The notes under the pieces were generated by a model that had not been told where the DNA came from, made no database searches, and was given only the letters and a program-made list of their open reading frames with translations. Position numbers and translations under genes: made by a program. From Novosphingobium sp. RL4 (lineage in GTDB: Bacteria > Pseudomonadota > Alphaproteobacteria > Sphingomonadales > Sphingomonadaceae), in the NCBI RefSeq assembly GCF_035658495.1, contig NZ_CP141944.1, forward strand, positions 3,261,001 through 3,325,000: a DNA stretch of 64,000 nucleotides, read 5' to 3'. This document shows positions 27,484 to 36,579 of the stretch, piece by piece (position 1 is the first letter of the stretch; the number at the start of each line of letters is the position of its first letter).

Positions 27484-27897
27484 TCACTTCTTCCCGGCGG
27501 AACCCGGCGGATTGGGATAGGCGATCACCAGCGAAAGCGGCTCGTCGCCCTTCTGCCAGATGCCGACGACCGCGCCGTTGTAGAGATAGGCCGTCATCCC
27601 CGGCCGGAGCGCCGCGCGCTTTCCGTCCGAAACCACCTCACCCTCGCCCGAGAGCACATAGTACACCTCGTCATGCGCGATGGGATGCTCGCCGATCGCC
27701 GCCCCCTTGTGAAGCACGCGGCGGCGGAATTCCATCGTGCGCGGCGCGGGCGCGGCATCGGAGATGCGGTAGGCCGTGCTCATGCCGATGGCGCCGTGCG
27801 GAGGGGCTTCCTCGCGCACGGTGTCCTTCTCATCGATCACGGCCATCGGCGGCGCGCCCGTGGCGGATGCGGCCATCAGCAGCAGGGCCGCGATCAC
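27484..27897 (-). CDS. Exported cupin-domain protein
   Basis: The 137-residue protein has a short signal peptide (MIAALLLMAASATGA) and one cupin barrel: GEHPIAHDEVYYVLSGEGEVVSDG and PGMTAYLYNG. Small periplasmic cupins next to pectate lyases may bind or isomerise uronates, but this is not established. The pectate lyase stop overlaps its start by four bases, so the two are translated together. Confidence 0.8.
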   Translation of the reverse strand: MIAALLLMAASATGAPPMAVIDEKDTVREEAPPHGAIGMSTAYRISDAAPAPRTMEFRRRVLHKGAAIGEHPIAHDEVYYVLSGEGEVVSDGKRAALRPGMTAYLYNGAVVGIWQKGDEPLSLVIAYPNPPGSAGKK

Positions 27898-29255
27898 TTC
27901 GCGGCCCCTTCGCGCATTTCCTTGTCGCGGGCAGAGAGCTTTTCCTGCGCCCCTGCCTTCTGGCCCGGATAAATCCCCGATTTCGGCGTCATCGTCGCAA
28001 GGTTCCAGTCCTTCTCCACGAAGGCGGCGCGAGTCGGCGCCGGATGGGGATAGCCGCCGACGACCTTCTCGTCGTCGATCACCTCGCCGCGTCCTTCGGC
28101 GACGAAGAACAGCACGCGGATATCGTCAGGCGCACGGTCCCACGGGCGGGCGCCGACCGATGCCAGCAGCCCGGTCTCGAGATCGGCGGCCGGGACCACC
28201 TTGTAGCCATCGAGGCTGGCGAGCGGCTGCGGCGATTCGATCACTTTCGCCTTGGTCACGCCGTAGCGGCCCAGCATCGGCGCGGGATTGCCCCAGCGAT
28301 CCACGTTGATGTTGTCCTTGCTGAACCAGGCAAGATCGCCGTCGCCGCCCAGCGTCAGGAACGGCAGACCCGGCGCAGTGGTGTTGCCCGCACGCATGAC
28401 GTTGCCCACGGCCGTGATCTCGCCGGTGACATAGGGATGCCCCGCCCATTCGAGGTTCATCAGGTTGTAGTGCACCGCGCGGTGGCCGGGATCGTAGATC
28501 ATGTTGTTGACCATGAGCACCTGCGCCCCGCCCTTCACCAGCGGCGAACGCTCCATGTTGTGGGCCCAGACGTTGCGGTAGAAGACGATGCCGGTGGCAT
28601 TGTCGTGCACCAGCGAGCCCTTGGAATGCTCGCCCTTGGGATGGCTGGCATCGGCCAGGCCTTCGGCTGCGAGGTTTTCGCGGAACAGCACGTCATGGCT
28701 GGTCGCCGTGCGCCATTCCTTCACGGTGTTGCCGTTGAAACGCGGCCCGGAAGTCGACATGTTCTCGTCGATCGCCCAGAAGAAGCTGCAATGCTCCACC
28801 ACCACGTTATGCGCGGCAACGGTGGAGAAGGCGTCCGCTTCCCAGCCGGAAAGCTTGGGCTGGCCGTCCACCCCGGTCATCACGCGAAGGTGGCTGATCT
28901 TGACGTCGTGCCCCTTGAGATCGATCCCGCCGCGAACGATGGTCACGCCCGGCGAAGGCGCGGTCTGCCCGGCGATGGTGAGGTAGGGCTCGTCGATTTC
29001 CATGACCGAGCGTTCAAGGTCGATCACCCCGCCCACTTCGAACACCACGGTGCGCTTGCCCTTCGCCTCGACCGCTTCCCTGAGCGATCCGGGGCCGTCC
29101 TTGGCCAGGGTCGTGACGCGAATGATTCGCCCGCCGTCGCCGCCCCGGGTCGGGTCTGCAGCCTGCGCCCCGGCCAGCTGCGGGACCGCCGAAATCGCCA
29201 GAATTGCGGCCGAAACCGTGAGGGTAAGACGGCTCATCTGCCTCTTTTCTTTCAC
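27894..29255 (-). CDS. Secreted pectate lyase, PL1-like
   Basis: The enzyme cleaves polygalacturonate by beta-elimination, giving unsaturated ends that feed KduI and KduD. The 453-residue chain has a signal peptide (about residues 1-31), then the right-handed beta-helix start GPGSLREAVEAKGKRTVVFEVGGVIDL, with TIAGQTAPSPGVTI and HLRVMTG. A WAIDENMSTSG stretch in the calcium/substrate area follows. The start used is GTG 29255 with GGGAGAG upstream; an ATG six codons in is an alternative. Operator copy 4 lies 70 bases upstream. Confidence 0.85.
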   Translation of the reverse strand: MKEKRQMSRLTLTVSAAILAISAVPQLAGAQAADPTRGGDGGRIIRVTTLAKDGPGSLREAVEAKGKRTVVFEVGGVIDLERSVMEIDEPYLTIAGQTAPSPGVTIVRGGIDLKGHDVKISHLRVMTGVDGQPKLSGWEADAFSTVAAHNVVVEHCSFFWAIDENMSTSGPRFNGNTVKEWRTATSHDVLFRENLAAEGLADASHPKGEHSKGSLVHDNATGIVFYRNVWAHNMERSPLVKGGAQVLMVNNMIYDPGHRAVHYNLMNLEWAGHPYVTGEITAVGNVMRAGNTTAPGLPFLTLGGDGDLAWFSKDNINVDRWGNPAPMLGRYGVTKAKVIESPQPLASLDGYKVVPAADLETGLLASVGARPWDRAPDDIRVLFFVAEGRGEVIDDEKVVGGYPHPAPTRAAFVEKDWNLATMTPKSGIYPGQKAGAQEKLSARDKEMREGAAK

Positions 29256-29291
29256 TGTGCTCTCCCGTTGACCTGCTTCTCACAGGGGTTC

Positions 29292-29321
29292 TTGACAGGG
29301 CGCTGTCCCTGCGGCAATAAC
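29292..29321 (+). promoter_or_regulatory. Promoter of the TonB receptor operon
   Basis: The -35 is TTGACA (29292-29297), followed after 18 bases by AATAAC (29316-29321). Operator copy 4 starts four bases beyond the -10, so bound repressor would cover the transcription start. It would give a 5' leader of about 220 bases before the receptor gene. Confidence 0.6.
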
Positions 29322-29324
29322 TAA

Positions 29325-29338
29325 TGACACCGGTTACC
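29325..29338. promoter_or_regulatory. LacI-type operator, copy 4
   Basis: TGACACCGGTTACC is identical to copy 3. It lies in the divergent gap between pectate lyase and the TonB receptor. The 145 bases between this site and copy 5 hold no gene that I can support. Confidence 0.75.
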
Positions 29339-29483
29339 AAGACCGGCAAGAACGAACTGACGGTCGCAATGAAACGACGATACGCGGTTCGGAAGACGTG
29401 CGCCGACAAGGCGTGGAGGATGGCGTTGCAAGACGCCGGGAGCAGGTGCCGGAGAAGGGAAGCGCCAAAGGCGCGAACACCTC

Positions 29484-29497
29484 TGACACCGGTATCA
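29484..29497. promoter_or_regulatory. LacI-type operator, copy 5
   Basis: TGACACCGGTATCA is the most symmetrical copy, a palindrome broken at only one base pair. It lies 49 bases before the start codon of the TonB receptor gene and could act with copy 4 by looping or roadblock. Confidence 0.74.
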
Positions 29498-29546
29498 ATT
29501 GGCCAAAACGGCCATGAAGGCCACAACGGCTACAGGGGGAGTGATC

Positions 29547-32435
29547 ATGCGCCTGAATATTTCCAAGGTTCATGTTTCGAGGATTTCGCTACTGAAGGCA
29601 GCTCTCGTCGCGGGCAGTGCGCTGGCATTGCCGCACGCAGCCTTCGCACAGGATACCGCCGCCGCAGGCCAGACCGCGACGGAAGACGGCACCGCCGCGC
29701 AGGAAATCATCGTGACCGGTTTCCGCAAGTCGCTCGAAGCCGCGCTCAACGTGAAGCGCGAATCCGTCAGCGCCGTCGATGCCGTCGTCGCCGAGGACAT
29801 GGCCAAGTTCCCTGACCAGAACCTTGCCGAATCGCTCCAGCGCATCCCCGGCATCTCGATCCAGCGTGACGGCGGCGAAGGCCGGGCGATCACCGTGCGC
29901 GGCCTTGGCGCCCAGTTCACCCGCGTCCGCGTGAACGGCCTCGAAACGATCGCGACCAGCTCCGACGGCGCTTCCGCCAACCGCGACCGCGCGTTCGACT
30001 TCAACGTCTTCGCCTCGGAACTGTTCAGCAGCCTCGTGGTCCACAAGACCGCCGAAGCCAGCCTCGACGAAGGCTCGCTGGGCGCGGTGGTCGATCTCAA
30101 CACCGGCAATCCGCTGGCGGGCAAGGCCGGTCTTTCCGCCGTGCTCAACATGCAGGGTTCCTACAACGACCTGTCCAAGAACGTCGGCCCGCGCCTTGCC
30201 GGCCTGCTGTCCTGGCGCAACGATGCCGGCACTTTCGGCGTCAACCTTTCGGCGGCCTATTCGCACACCGATACGCTGGAAACCGGCAACAACACCGTCC
30301 GCTGGTCGCAGGCCTACTTCAACTCGGTGAACGGCACGCCCTGCTTCTATTCGGACGTCGGCCCGACCGGCGGCAACCCGGTGAACTCCGGCGGCGGCTA
30401 CCGTCCTTCCGAAGCCTGCGACGCGGCAGCGCTCTCGTTCCACGCCCGCATCCCGCGCTACGGCAAGGTCGAGCATGATCGCCGCCGCCTCGGCCTGACC
30501 GGCTCGATCCAGTTCGAACCGACCGACCGCACCAAGCTCTCGATCGACGGCCTCTATTCCTCGTTCAAGGAAAACCGTTCGGAACAGTGGCTGGAAGTCC
30601 TCGCCCGCTCGAACGAACGCCGCTTCAACCTCGTGGACCCGGTCTACGACGACAAGGGCACGATGATCGCAGGCACTTACGACAATGCCTGGGTCCGCAC
30701 CGAAAGCTACCTGCGCAAGTCGGAGACCGAATTCTACCAGTTCGGCGCGACCTGGGACCAGGACGTGACCGACACCTTCCGCTTCACGGCGCTGGGCGGT
30801 TTCTCGCAGTCGAACGCCGACATCCCGGTGGAAACCACTTTCGCCTACGACAACCGCAACGCGAACGGTTTCGACTTCGACTATTCCGACATGAAGTCGC
30901 CGGTGCTGAACTACGGTCTGGACGTGACCAATCCGGCGAATTTCCAGCTCGCCGAAATCCGCGACCGTCCGTCCTACGTTAAGAACAAGTTCAAGACCGC
31001 CCAGCTGCGCACCGAATGGGACATGGCGGACGGCTTCACCGTGAAGGCGGGCGGCGTCTGGCGTCGTTACGACTTCCGTACGCAGCTGTTCCAGCGTGAC
31101 ACCGCCGCCTGCGCCACCAACGGCCAGCCGGACCTGATCCTGGGCCAGGTGACCTGCTCGTCCAGCGTCTACGGCCTGCCCGTCACCTCCGACATCTCGC
31201 GCCTCATCAATCTCGGTGACGCCGGACAGCCGGGCGGCACCACCAGTTCGTGGATCGTGGCCGACATCGACAAGGCGGCGAACTACACCAATCTCTATGC
31301 CCGTACGGCCGTCGAGGATCTCGGGAACAATCGCCGCGTGCGCGAGGAAACCTCGGGCGGCTACCTCCAGTTCGACGTCAAGGGCGATATCCTGGGCCTC
31401 GAATTCGCGGGCAATGCCGGCGTTCGCTACGCCCATACCAAGCAGACCTCGACCGGCTACACCGCAGGCGTAGCCGCGACCGTTGGGCGCAGCTACGACG
31501 ACTGGCTGCCGGCAATGAACATCGCGTTCTACCCGCGCCATGACGTGATCGTGCGCGGCGCGATCGCCAAGGTCATCACGCGCCCCTCGCTGGGCAACCT
31601 CAACCCCGGCGGCTCGGTCGACGGGTTCAACTACCGCGTGACCTTCGGCAATCCGTTCCTCAACCCCTACCGGGCGACCAATTTCGACGCCTCAGTGGAA
31701 TGGTACTTCGCACCGCAGGCGCTGGTTTCTGTGGCGGGCTTCATCAAGAAGATCGAGAGTTTCCCGGTTGCGGGCACCTATACCGCCACGCTGCCGCAGC
31801 TCGGCCTTGGCCGCGACGTGCTGGGGCAGAGCACGCCTGCCTACATCGATTACGACCCGAACCAGGAGTACATCGTCTCCGCTCAGGTCAACGGCAAGGG
31901 CGCGACGCTCAAGGGCGTGGAACTGGCGCTGCAACTGCCCTTCACCTTCCTGCCGGGCATCCTCACCCACACCGGCTTCCAGGGCAACGCCACCTTCATC
32001 GACAGCAGCGCCGACTACCAGATCACCGGTCCGGCCGTTTCCGCCTGCACCCGCAACCCGACGACCAATGCCTGCGGCCTCTCCGGCGTCTCGGCGATCT
32101 ACAACAACACTCTGCTGGGCGTGTCGAAGAAGGCCTGGAACGCCACGCTCTATTACGACGACGGCAAGTTCAGCATCCGCGGCTCGGTCAGCTATCGCGG
32201 CCCGTTCAGCGACGCCACCAGCGCGACCGGCAATATCTTCGAGGGTTACGGTTCGTACACCAGCGTCGATGCGGCGATCCGCTATCAGGCGACCGAATGG
32301 ATGGAACTGTCGATCGACGGCAACAACCTGACCGACGAATATCGCTACCGCACCAACGACATCTACGCGCAGCGCAATTACGAGAACAACCACTTCGGCC
32401 GCACCATCCTGTTCGGCGCGCGCCTCAAGTATTGA
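29547..32435 (+). CDS. TonB-dependent receptor for oligogalacturonides
   Basis: This outer-membrane receptor imports substrate using TonB energy. It is 962 residues long. The signal peptide ends near AAFAQ (about 35). The TonB box/plug follows: EIIVTGFRKSLEAAL, ESLQRIPGISIQRD, ITVRGLGAQFTRVRVNG. The C-terminus ends in the beta-strand FGRTILFGARLKY, with the required terminal aromatic. The start ATG 29547 has GGGGGAG five bases upstream; a longer frame starting 16 codons earlier would overlap operator 5. The pectin substrate is inferred from its neighbours. Confidence 0.9.
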   Translation: MRLNISKVHVSRISLLKAALVAGSALALPHAAFAQDTAAAGQTATEDGTAAQEIIVTGFRKSLEAALNVKRESVSAVDAVVAEDMAKFPDQNLAESLQRIPGISIQRDGGEGRAITVRGLGAQFTRVRVNGLETIATSSDGASANRDRAFDFNVFASELFSSLVVHKTAEASLDEGSLGAVVDLNTGNPLAGKAGLSAVLNMQGSYNDLSKNVGPRLAGLLSWRNDAGTFGVNLSAAYSHTDTLETGNNTVRWSQAYFNSVNGTPCFYSDVGPTGGNPVNSGGGYRPSEACDAAALSFHARIPRYGKVEHDRRRLGLTGSIQFEPTDRTKLSIDGLYSSFKENRSEQWLEVLARSNERRFNLVDPVYDDKGTMIAGTYDNAWVRTESYLRKSETEFYQFGATWDQDVTDTFRFTALGGFSQSNADIPVETTFAYDNRNANGFDFDYSDMKSPVLNYGLDVTNPANFQLAEIRDRPSYVKNKFKTAQLRTEWDMADGFTVKAGGVWRRYDFRTQLFQRDTAACATNGQPDLILGQVTCSSSVYGLPVTSDISRLINLGDAGQPGGTTSSWIVADIDKAANYTNLYARTAVEDLGNNRRVREETSGGYLQFDVKGDILGLEFAGNAGVRYAHTKQTSTGYTAGVAATVGRSYDDWLPAMNIAFYPRHDVIVRGAIAKVITRPSLGNLNPGGSVDGFNYRVTFGNPFLNPYRATNFDASVEWYFAPQALVSVAGFIKKIESFPVAGTYTATLPQLGLGRDVLGQSTPAYIDYDPNQEYIVSAQVNGKGATLKGVELALQLPFTFLPGILTHTGFQGNATFIDSSADYQITGPAVSACTRNPTTNACGLSGVSAIYNNTLLGVSKKAWNATLYYDDGKFSIRGSVSYRGPFSDATSATGNIFEGYGSYTSVDAAIRYQATEWMELSIDGNNLTDEYRYRTNDIYAQRNYENNHFGRTILFGARLKY

Positions 32436-32494
32436 CCTTTGCCCGGCAGCAATGCCGAATGAAGTGAACTGAAAGCAACGAAGAGGAAGCCGCC

Positions 32495-33508
32495 ATGACC
32501 ATCGACCGCCGATCGTTCATGGCGGCTTCCCTTGCCTCGGGCCTCCTGCCGGGGCTGACGGCTGGAACCGCGCAAGCGCAGACGGCAGCACCTTTCGACA
32601 GCACCCGGTCTCCGCCGGCGGGATTGCCCGAACCCGGCGAGACCATCGACCTGTGGCCCCGCGGCGCGCCGGGAATGCCCGCCACTCCTCCTGTGGAAAC
32701 CGTTACCGAACGCTCCACCAACGGGCAGGTCAACGACCGTTCCGTTACCGGGACCACCCGCCCGCGCATGGTGGTGTTCCGGCCGGACCGCCCCAATGGC
32801 GCGGCCGTGCTCATCACGCCGGGCGGCGGCTATGCCCTCGTCGTCATCGACAAGGAGGGCTACGAGATGGCCCGCTGGCTCGCCGCGCGCGGCTTCACCG
32901 CCTTCGTCCTGTTCTACCGCCTGCCGGGCGAGGGCTGGGCCGATCGGCAGGACGTGCCGCTGGCCGATGCCCAGCGCGCCATCCGCCTGATCCGCCACCG
33001 CGCCAAGGATTACGGCGTGCAGCCGGAGCGTGTTGCCGCCATGGGCTTTTCGGCCGGCGGCCATGTCTGCGCCAGCCTCTCCACCCGCTACGACGCCCAG
33101 GTCTACAAGCCGGTCGACGCGGCGGACAGGCTTTCCGCCCGCCCCTTCTGCGCAGCCCCGATCTATCCGGTGGTCTCGATGGACCCCGCCGTCGCTCACG
33201 CGGGCTCGCGCAGGCTGCTGCTCGGCTCTTCTCCCACGCCGGAAATGGAGGCCGCGCACTCACCGGACCGCACGGTTCCCAAAGGCGCGCCGCCGCACTT
33301 CCTGCTCCACGCGGAGGACGATCCCGCCGTTCCGGTGGACAACAGCCTGCGGCTGCGCGCCGCGCTCAAGGCGCAAGGCGTTCCGGTGGAAACCCACCTC
33401 TTCGCGCAGGGCGGCCACGGCTTCGGCCTGCGCGGCACGATCGGCAAGCCGGTCGAGGCATGGCCCGAACTCTGGCGCGCCTGGGCGCGCTCGGTGGGTC
33501 TTGCCTAG
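32495..33508 (+). CDS. Exported alpha/beta-hydrolase esterase
   Basis: The 337-residue protein has a Tat-type signal (DRRSFMAASLASGLLPG), a linker, and an alpha/beta-hydrolase fold of the BD-FAE/acetyl-esterase type. The nucleophile is S186 in GFSAGGH, the oxyanion loop TPGGGYAL. The acid is in HAEDDPAVPVDNS and the histidine in GGHGFGLRG. It probably deacetylates pectin or oligosaccharides in the periplasm. It is 59 bases after the receptor gene and 18 before the GH43 gene. Confidence 0.85.
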   Translation: MTIDRRSFMAASLASGLLPGLTAGTAQAQTAAPFDSTRSPPAGLPEPGETIDLWPRGAPGMPATPPVETVTERSTNGQVNDRSVTGTTRPRMVVFRPDRPNGAAVLITPGGGYALVVIDKEGYEMARWLAARGFTAFVLFYRLPGEGWADRQDVPLADAQRAIRLIRHRAKDYGVQPERVAAMGFSAGGHVCASLSTRYDAQVYKPVDAADRLSARPFCAAPIYPVVSMDPAVAHAGSRRLLLGSSPTPEMEAAHSPDRTVPKGAPPHFLLHAEDDPAVPVDNSLRLRAALKAQGVPVETHLFAQGGHGFGLRGTIGKPVEAWPELWRAWARSVGLA

Positions 33509-33526
33509 ACCGAAGACAGGATGACC

Positions 33527-35164
33527 ATGGACAGACGCGACGCACTCAAGACCGCTCTGCTGGGCGGTATCGGCCTTGCGGCACCCACTCTCGCGGGGAG
33601 AGAGGCTGCCGCAGGGGAGACCGGGGCGGGGATTGCTCCTCCAGCGCCCGCCCCGGCTCCCGCACGCCACTGGCGGCGCGGATTTGACGGCCAGCGCATC
33701 GCCGACCTCGGGAATGGAACGATGCTCAATCCGGTCCTCTCCGGAGACCGGCCCGACCCGGCCATCCTGAAGGATGGCGAGGATTATTACCTCACCTTCT
33801 CCAGCTTCGATTCCTACCCCGGTCTTACCATCTGGCACAGCCGCGATCTGGTGAACTGGCAGCCGAGGAAGCCCGCGCTCACCCGCAACATCGGCTCGGT
33901 CTGGGCGGTCAGCCTGGAAAAGCACAAGGGCCGCTACTTCCTCTACATCCCGGTCAAGGCGGAGCCCAACGAGATATACGTGATCTGGGCCGATCACATC
34001 GACGGCCCGTGGAGCGATCCGAAACCGCTGGGCCTGCACGATCATATCGACCCCTGCCACGCCGTGGGCGAGGACGGCTCGCGCTGGCTGTTCCTTTCGG
34101 GCGGAGACCGCGTGCGGCTGTCCGACGACGGCCTCTCGCTGGCGGGCAAGGTGGAGCATGTCTACGACCCGTGGCACTACCCGGAGGACTGGGATGTCGA
34201 GGGCTTTTCGCCCGAAGGCCCCAAGATCCACCGCCACGGGGGCTGGTTCTACATGCTCACGGCGGTGGGCGGCACGGCCGGTCCGCCGACCGGGCACATG
34301 GTGATCGCCGCCCGCGCCCGTTCGATTCACGGACCGTGGGAGCAGCATCCCGGCAATCCGCTGGTCCGCACCGAAGACCAGTCCGAGGCCTGGTGGTCGC
34401 GCGGGCATGCCTCCCTGGTGGAGGGGCCGGACCGCAAGTGGTACACGCTCTACCACGGGTTCGAGAACGGCTACTGGACGCTTGGCCGCCAGTGCCTGCT
34501 CGATACCATCGAATGGACCGAAGACGGCTGGTTCCGCATGACCGGCGGCGACCTTTCCCAGCCGCTGCCGGTGCCTAGGATCGCCAGCCCCCTGCCGCAC
34601 GGCATGGCCTTGTCGGACGATTTCTCGAAGCCGCTGGCGCTGGGTTCGAAATGGTCGTTCTTCCGCCCCGCCCCCGACGAATCCAGCCGCCTGCGCGTGC
34701 AAGGCGGCGCGCTGCATTTCGCGGGCAAGGGCCTCGCCCCGTCGAGCGGCTCACCGCTGCTGCTGATCGCGGGCGATACCAGCTACCGGTTCGAATGCGA
34801 TATCGAACTGGCGCCCGGCGGCACCGCCGGCCTGGTGCTGTTCTATGACGACAAGCTCTATGCCGGGCTCGGCTTCGACGAGACCCGCTTCGTCACCCAC
34901 CAATACGGCAACGAGCGCGGCCGCCCCGCCAATCCGCACGGAAGCCGCATGAAGATGCGCCTCACCAATCGCCGCCACATCGTCTCGTTCCACACCTCGG
35001 GAGACGGCGGCAAGACATGGAAGCGGTTCGACCGGGGCATGGAAGTGTCCGGCTATCACCACAATGTTCGCGGCGGCTTCCTCATGCTGCGGCCGGGCCT
35101 CTATGCCGCCGGTCCGGGCGAGGCAAAGTTCCGCGATTTCCGATTCACAGCACTGGAAGACTGA
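33527..35164 (+). CDS. Exported glycoside hydrolase family 43 protein
   Basis: This is a five-blade beta-propeller hydrolase, usually an arabinofuranosidase, xylosidase or galactosidase that trims pectin side chains. The Tat-like signal is MDRRDALKTALLGG. The likely catalytic base is D in SGDRPDPAILKDGEDYYL and the likely acid E in GFSPEGPKIH. A C-terminal beta-sandwich (about 365-545, DDFSKPLALGSKWSF to FRFTALE) is typical of the family. I start at ATG 33527 because AGG is six bases before it. ATG 33521 has no room for a ribosome site. The stop and the uxaC start share one base. Confidence 0.83.
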   Translation: MDRRDALKTALLGGIGLAAPTLAGREAAAGETGAGIAPPAPAPAPARHWRRGFDGQRIADLGNGTMLNPVLSGDRPDPAILKDGEDYYLTFSSFDSYPGLTIWHSRDLVNWQPRKPALTRNIGSVWAVSLEKHKGRYFLYIPVKAEPNEIYVIWADHIDGPWSDPKPLGLHDHIDPCHAVGEDGSRWLFLSGGDRVRLSDDGLSLAGKVEHVYDPWHYPEDWDVEGFSPEGPKIHRHGGWFYMLTAVGGTAGPPTGHMVIAARARSIHGPWEQHPGNPLVRTEDQSEAWWSRGHASLVEGPDRKWYTLYHGFENGYWTLGRQCLLDTIEWTEDGWFRMTGGDLSQPLPVPRIASPLPHGMALSDDFSKPLALGSKWSFFRPAPDESSRLRVQGGALHFAGKGLAPSSGSPLLLIAGDTSYRFECDIELAPGGTAGLVLFYDDKLYAGLGFDETRFVTHQYGNERGRPANPHGSRMKMRLTNRRHIVSFHTSGDGGKTWKRFDRGMEVSGYHHNVRGGFLMLRPGLYAAGPGEAKFRDFRFTALED

Positions 35165-36579
35165 TGCTCCGCCCCCTCGACCTGCATCCCGACCGGCTCC
35201 TCCCGGCCGAGCCCGCCACGCGAACAATCGCCCGCGAGCTTTACCAAAGCGTCGCGAAACTGCCGATCGTCAGTCCGCACGGCCATACCGACCCGCGCTG
35301 GTTCGCCGCGAACGAGACATTCGGCAATGCCACCGAACTGCTGCTGGTGCCGGACCATTATGTGTTCCGCATGCTCTATTCGCAGGGCATCCCGATGGAA
35401 TCGCTCGGCGTGCGCAATCCCGGCGTCGATCCGCGCGCGGCCTGGCGGCTGCTGGCGGAGAACTTCCACCTGTTCCGGGGCACGCCCTCCCGCATGTGGC
35501 TTGACTGGGTCTTCGCCGAAGCGTTCGGAATGGGTGTGCAGCTCTCGGCCGAAACCAGCGATCTCTATTTCGACACCATCACCGAGATGCTGGCGAGCGA
35601 CAGCTTCCGCCCCCGCGCCCTGTTCGACCGTTACGGCATCGAAGTGATCGCCACGACCGAAAGCCCGCTCGACACGCTGGAACACCATGCCGCGATCCGG
35701 GCGGACAATGCGCGTGCCGGGGGCTGGAAGGGCAAGGTCGTCACCGCCTATCGCCCCGATCCGGTGGTCGATCCCGAGTTCGAGGGTTTCCGCGAAAACC
35801 TGCGCCGGTTTTCCGAACTCACCGGGGAGGACTGCCTCACCTGGAACGGATACCTTGCCGCGCATCGCCAGCGCCGCCGCTTCTTCGCGGAAATGGGCGC
35901 TACCTCGACCGATCACGGGCACCCGACCCCGAAAACCGCCGATCTCCCGCGCGCCGAGGCCGAAGCCCTGTTCGCCAAAGTCACCAGCGCGGACTTCACC
36001 GCCGAGGACGCCGAACTGTTCCGCGCCCAGATGCTCACCGAAATGGCGGCGATGAGCCTCGACGACGGCCTCGTCATGCAGATCCACCCCGGCGCCTTCC
36101 GCAACCACAATGCCCGCGTCTTCGAACGCTTCGGCCGTGATAAGGGCGCCGACATCCCCTCGCGCACCGAATATGTGGCCAATCTCAAGCCCCTGCTCGA
36201 CAGGTTCGGCAACGAGCCCGGCCTCTCGATCATTCTCTTCACGCTGGACGAAAGCACTTATGCCCGCGAACTGGCGCCGCTCGCCGGGCATTATCCCTGC
36301 CTCAAGCTCGGGCCGGCATGGTGGTTCCACGACAGCCCCGAAGGCATGCGCCGGTTCCGCCGCATGACCACCGAAACCGCAGGCTTCTACAATACGGTCG
36401 GCTTCAACGACGATACACGGGCCTTCCTGTCGATCCCCGCGCGCCATGACGTTGCTCGCCGGATCGATTGCGGGTTCCTTGCGGAACTCGTCGTCGAGCA
36501 CCGCATCGAGGACTGGGAAGCGGCCGAACTGGCGCAGGACCTTACCTACAATCTCGTGAAGAAGGCCTATCGTTTGTGA
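35164..36579 (+). CDS. uxaC: Uronate isomerase UxaC
   Basis: UxaC converts D-galacturonate to D-tagaturonate (and glucuronate to fructuronate). It belongs to the amidohydrolase fold and has 471 residues. The metal motif HGHTD (39-43) and the segments DYFDTITEM-like, LGPAWWFHDSPEGM and GFNDDTRAFLSIPARHDVARR are typical. Its ATG overlaps the preceding stop (TGATG), and its own stop overlaps the GTG of the next gene, so translation is coupled. Confidence 0.94.
   Translation: MLRPLDLHPDRLLPAEPATRTIARELYQSVAKLPIVSPHGHTDPRWFAANETFGNATELLLVPDHYVFRMLYSQGIPMESLGVRNPGVDPRAAWRLLAENFHLFRGTPSRMWLDWVFAEAFGMGVQLSAETSDLYFDTITEMLASDSFRPRALFDRYGIEVIATTESPLDTLEHHAAIRADNARAGGWKGKVVTAYRPDPVVDPEFEGFRENLRRFSELTGEDCLTWNGYLAAHRQRRRFFAEMGATSTDHGHPTPKTADLPRAEAEALFAKVTSADFTAEDAELFRAQMLTEMAAMSLDDGLVMQIHPGAFRNHNARVFERFGRDKGADIPSRTEYVANLKPLLDRFGNEPGLSIILFTLDESTYARELAPLAGHYPCLKLGPAWWFHDSPEGMRRFRRMTTETAGFYNTVGFNDDTRAFLSIPARHDVARRIDCGFLAELVVEHRIEDWEAAELAQDLTYNLVKKAYRL

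Noticed and set aside
29339..29483. The spacer between operators 4 and 5 considered as a riboswitch
   Set aside because: I could not find a conserved riboswitch core or a convincing long stem; it is better explained as a promoter leader between two operators.
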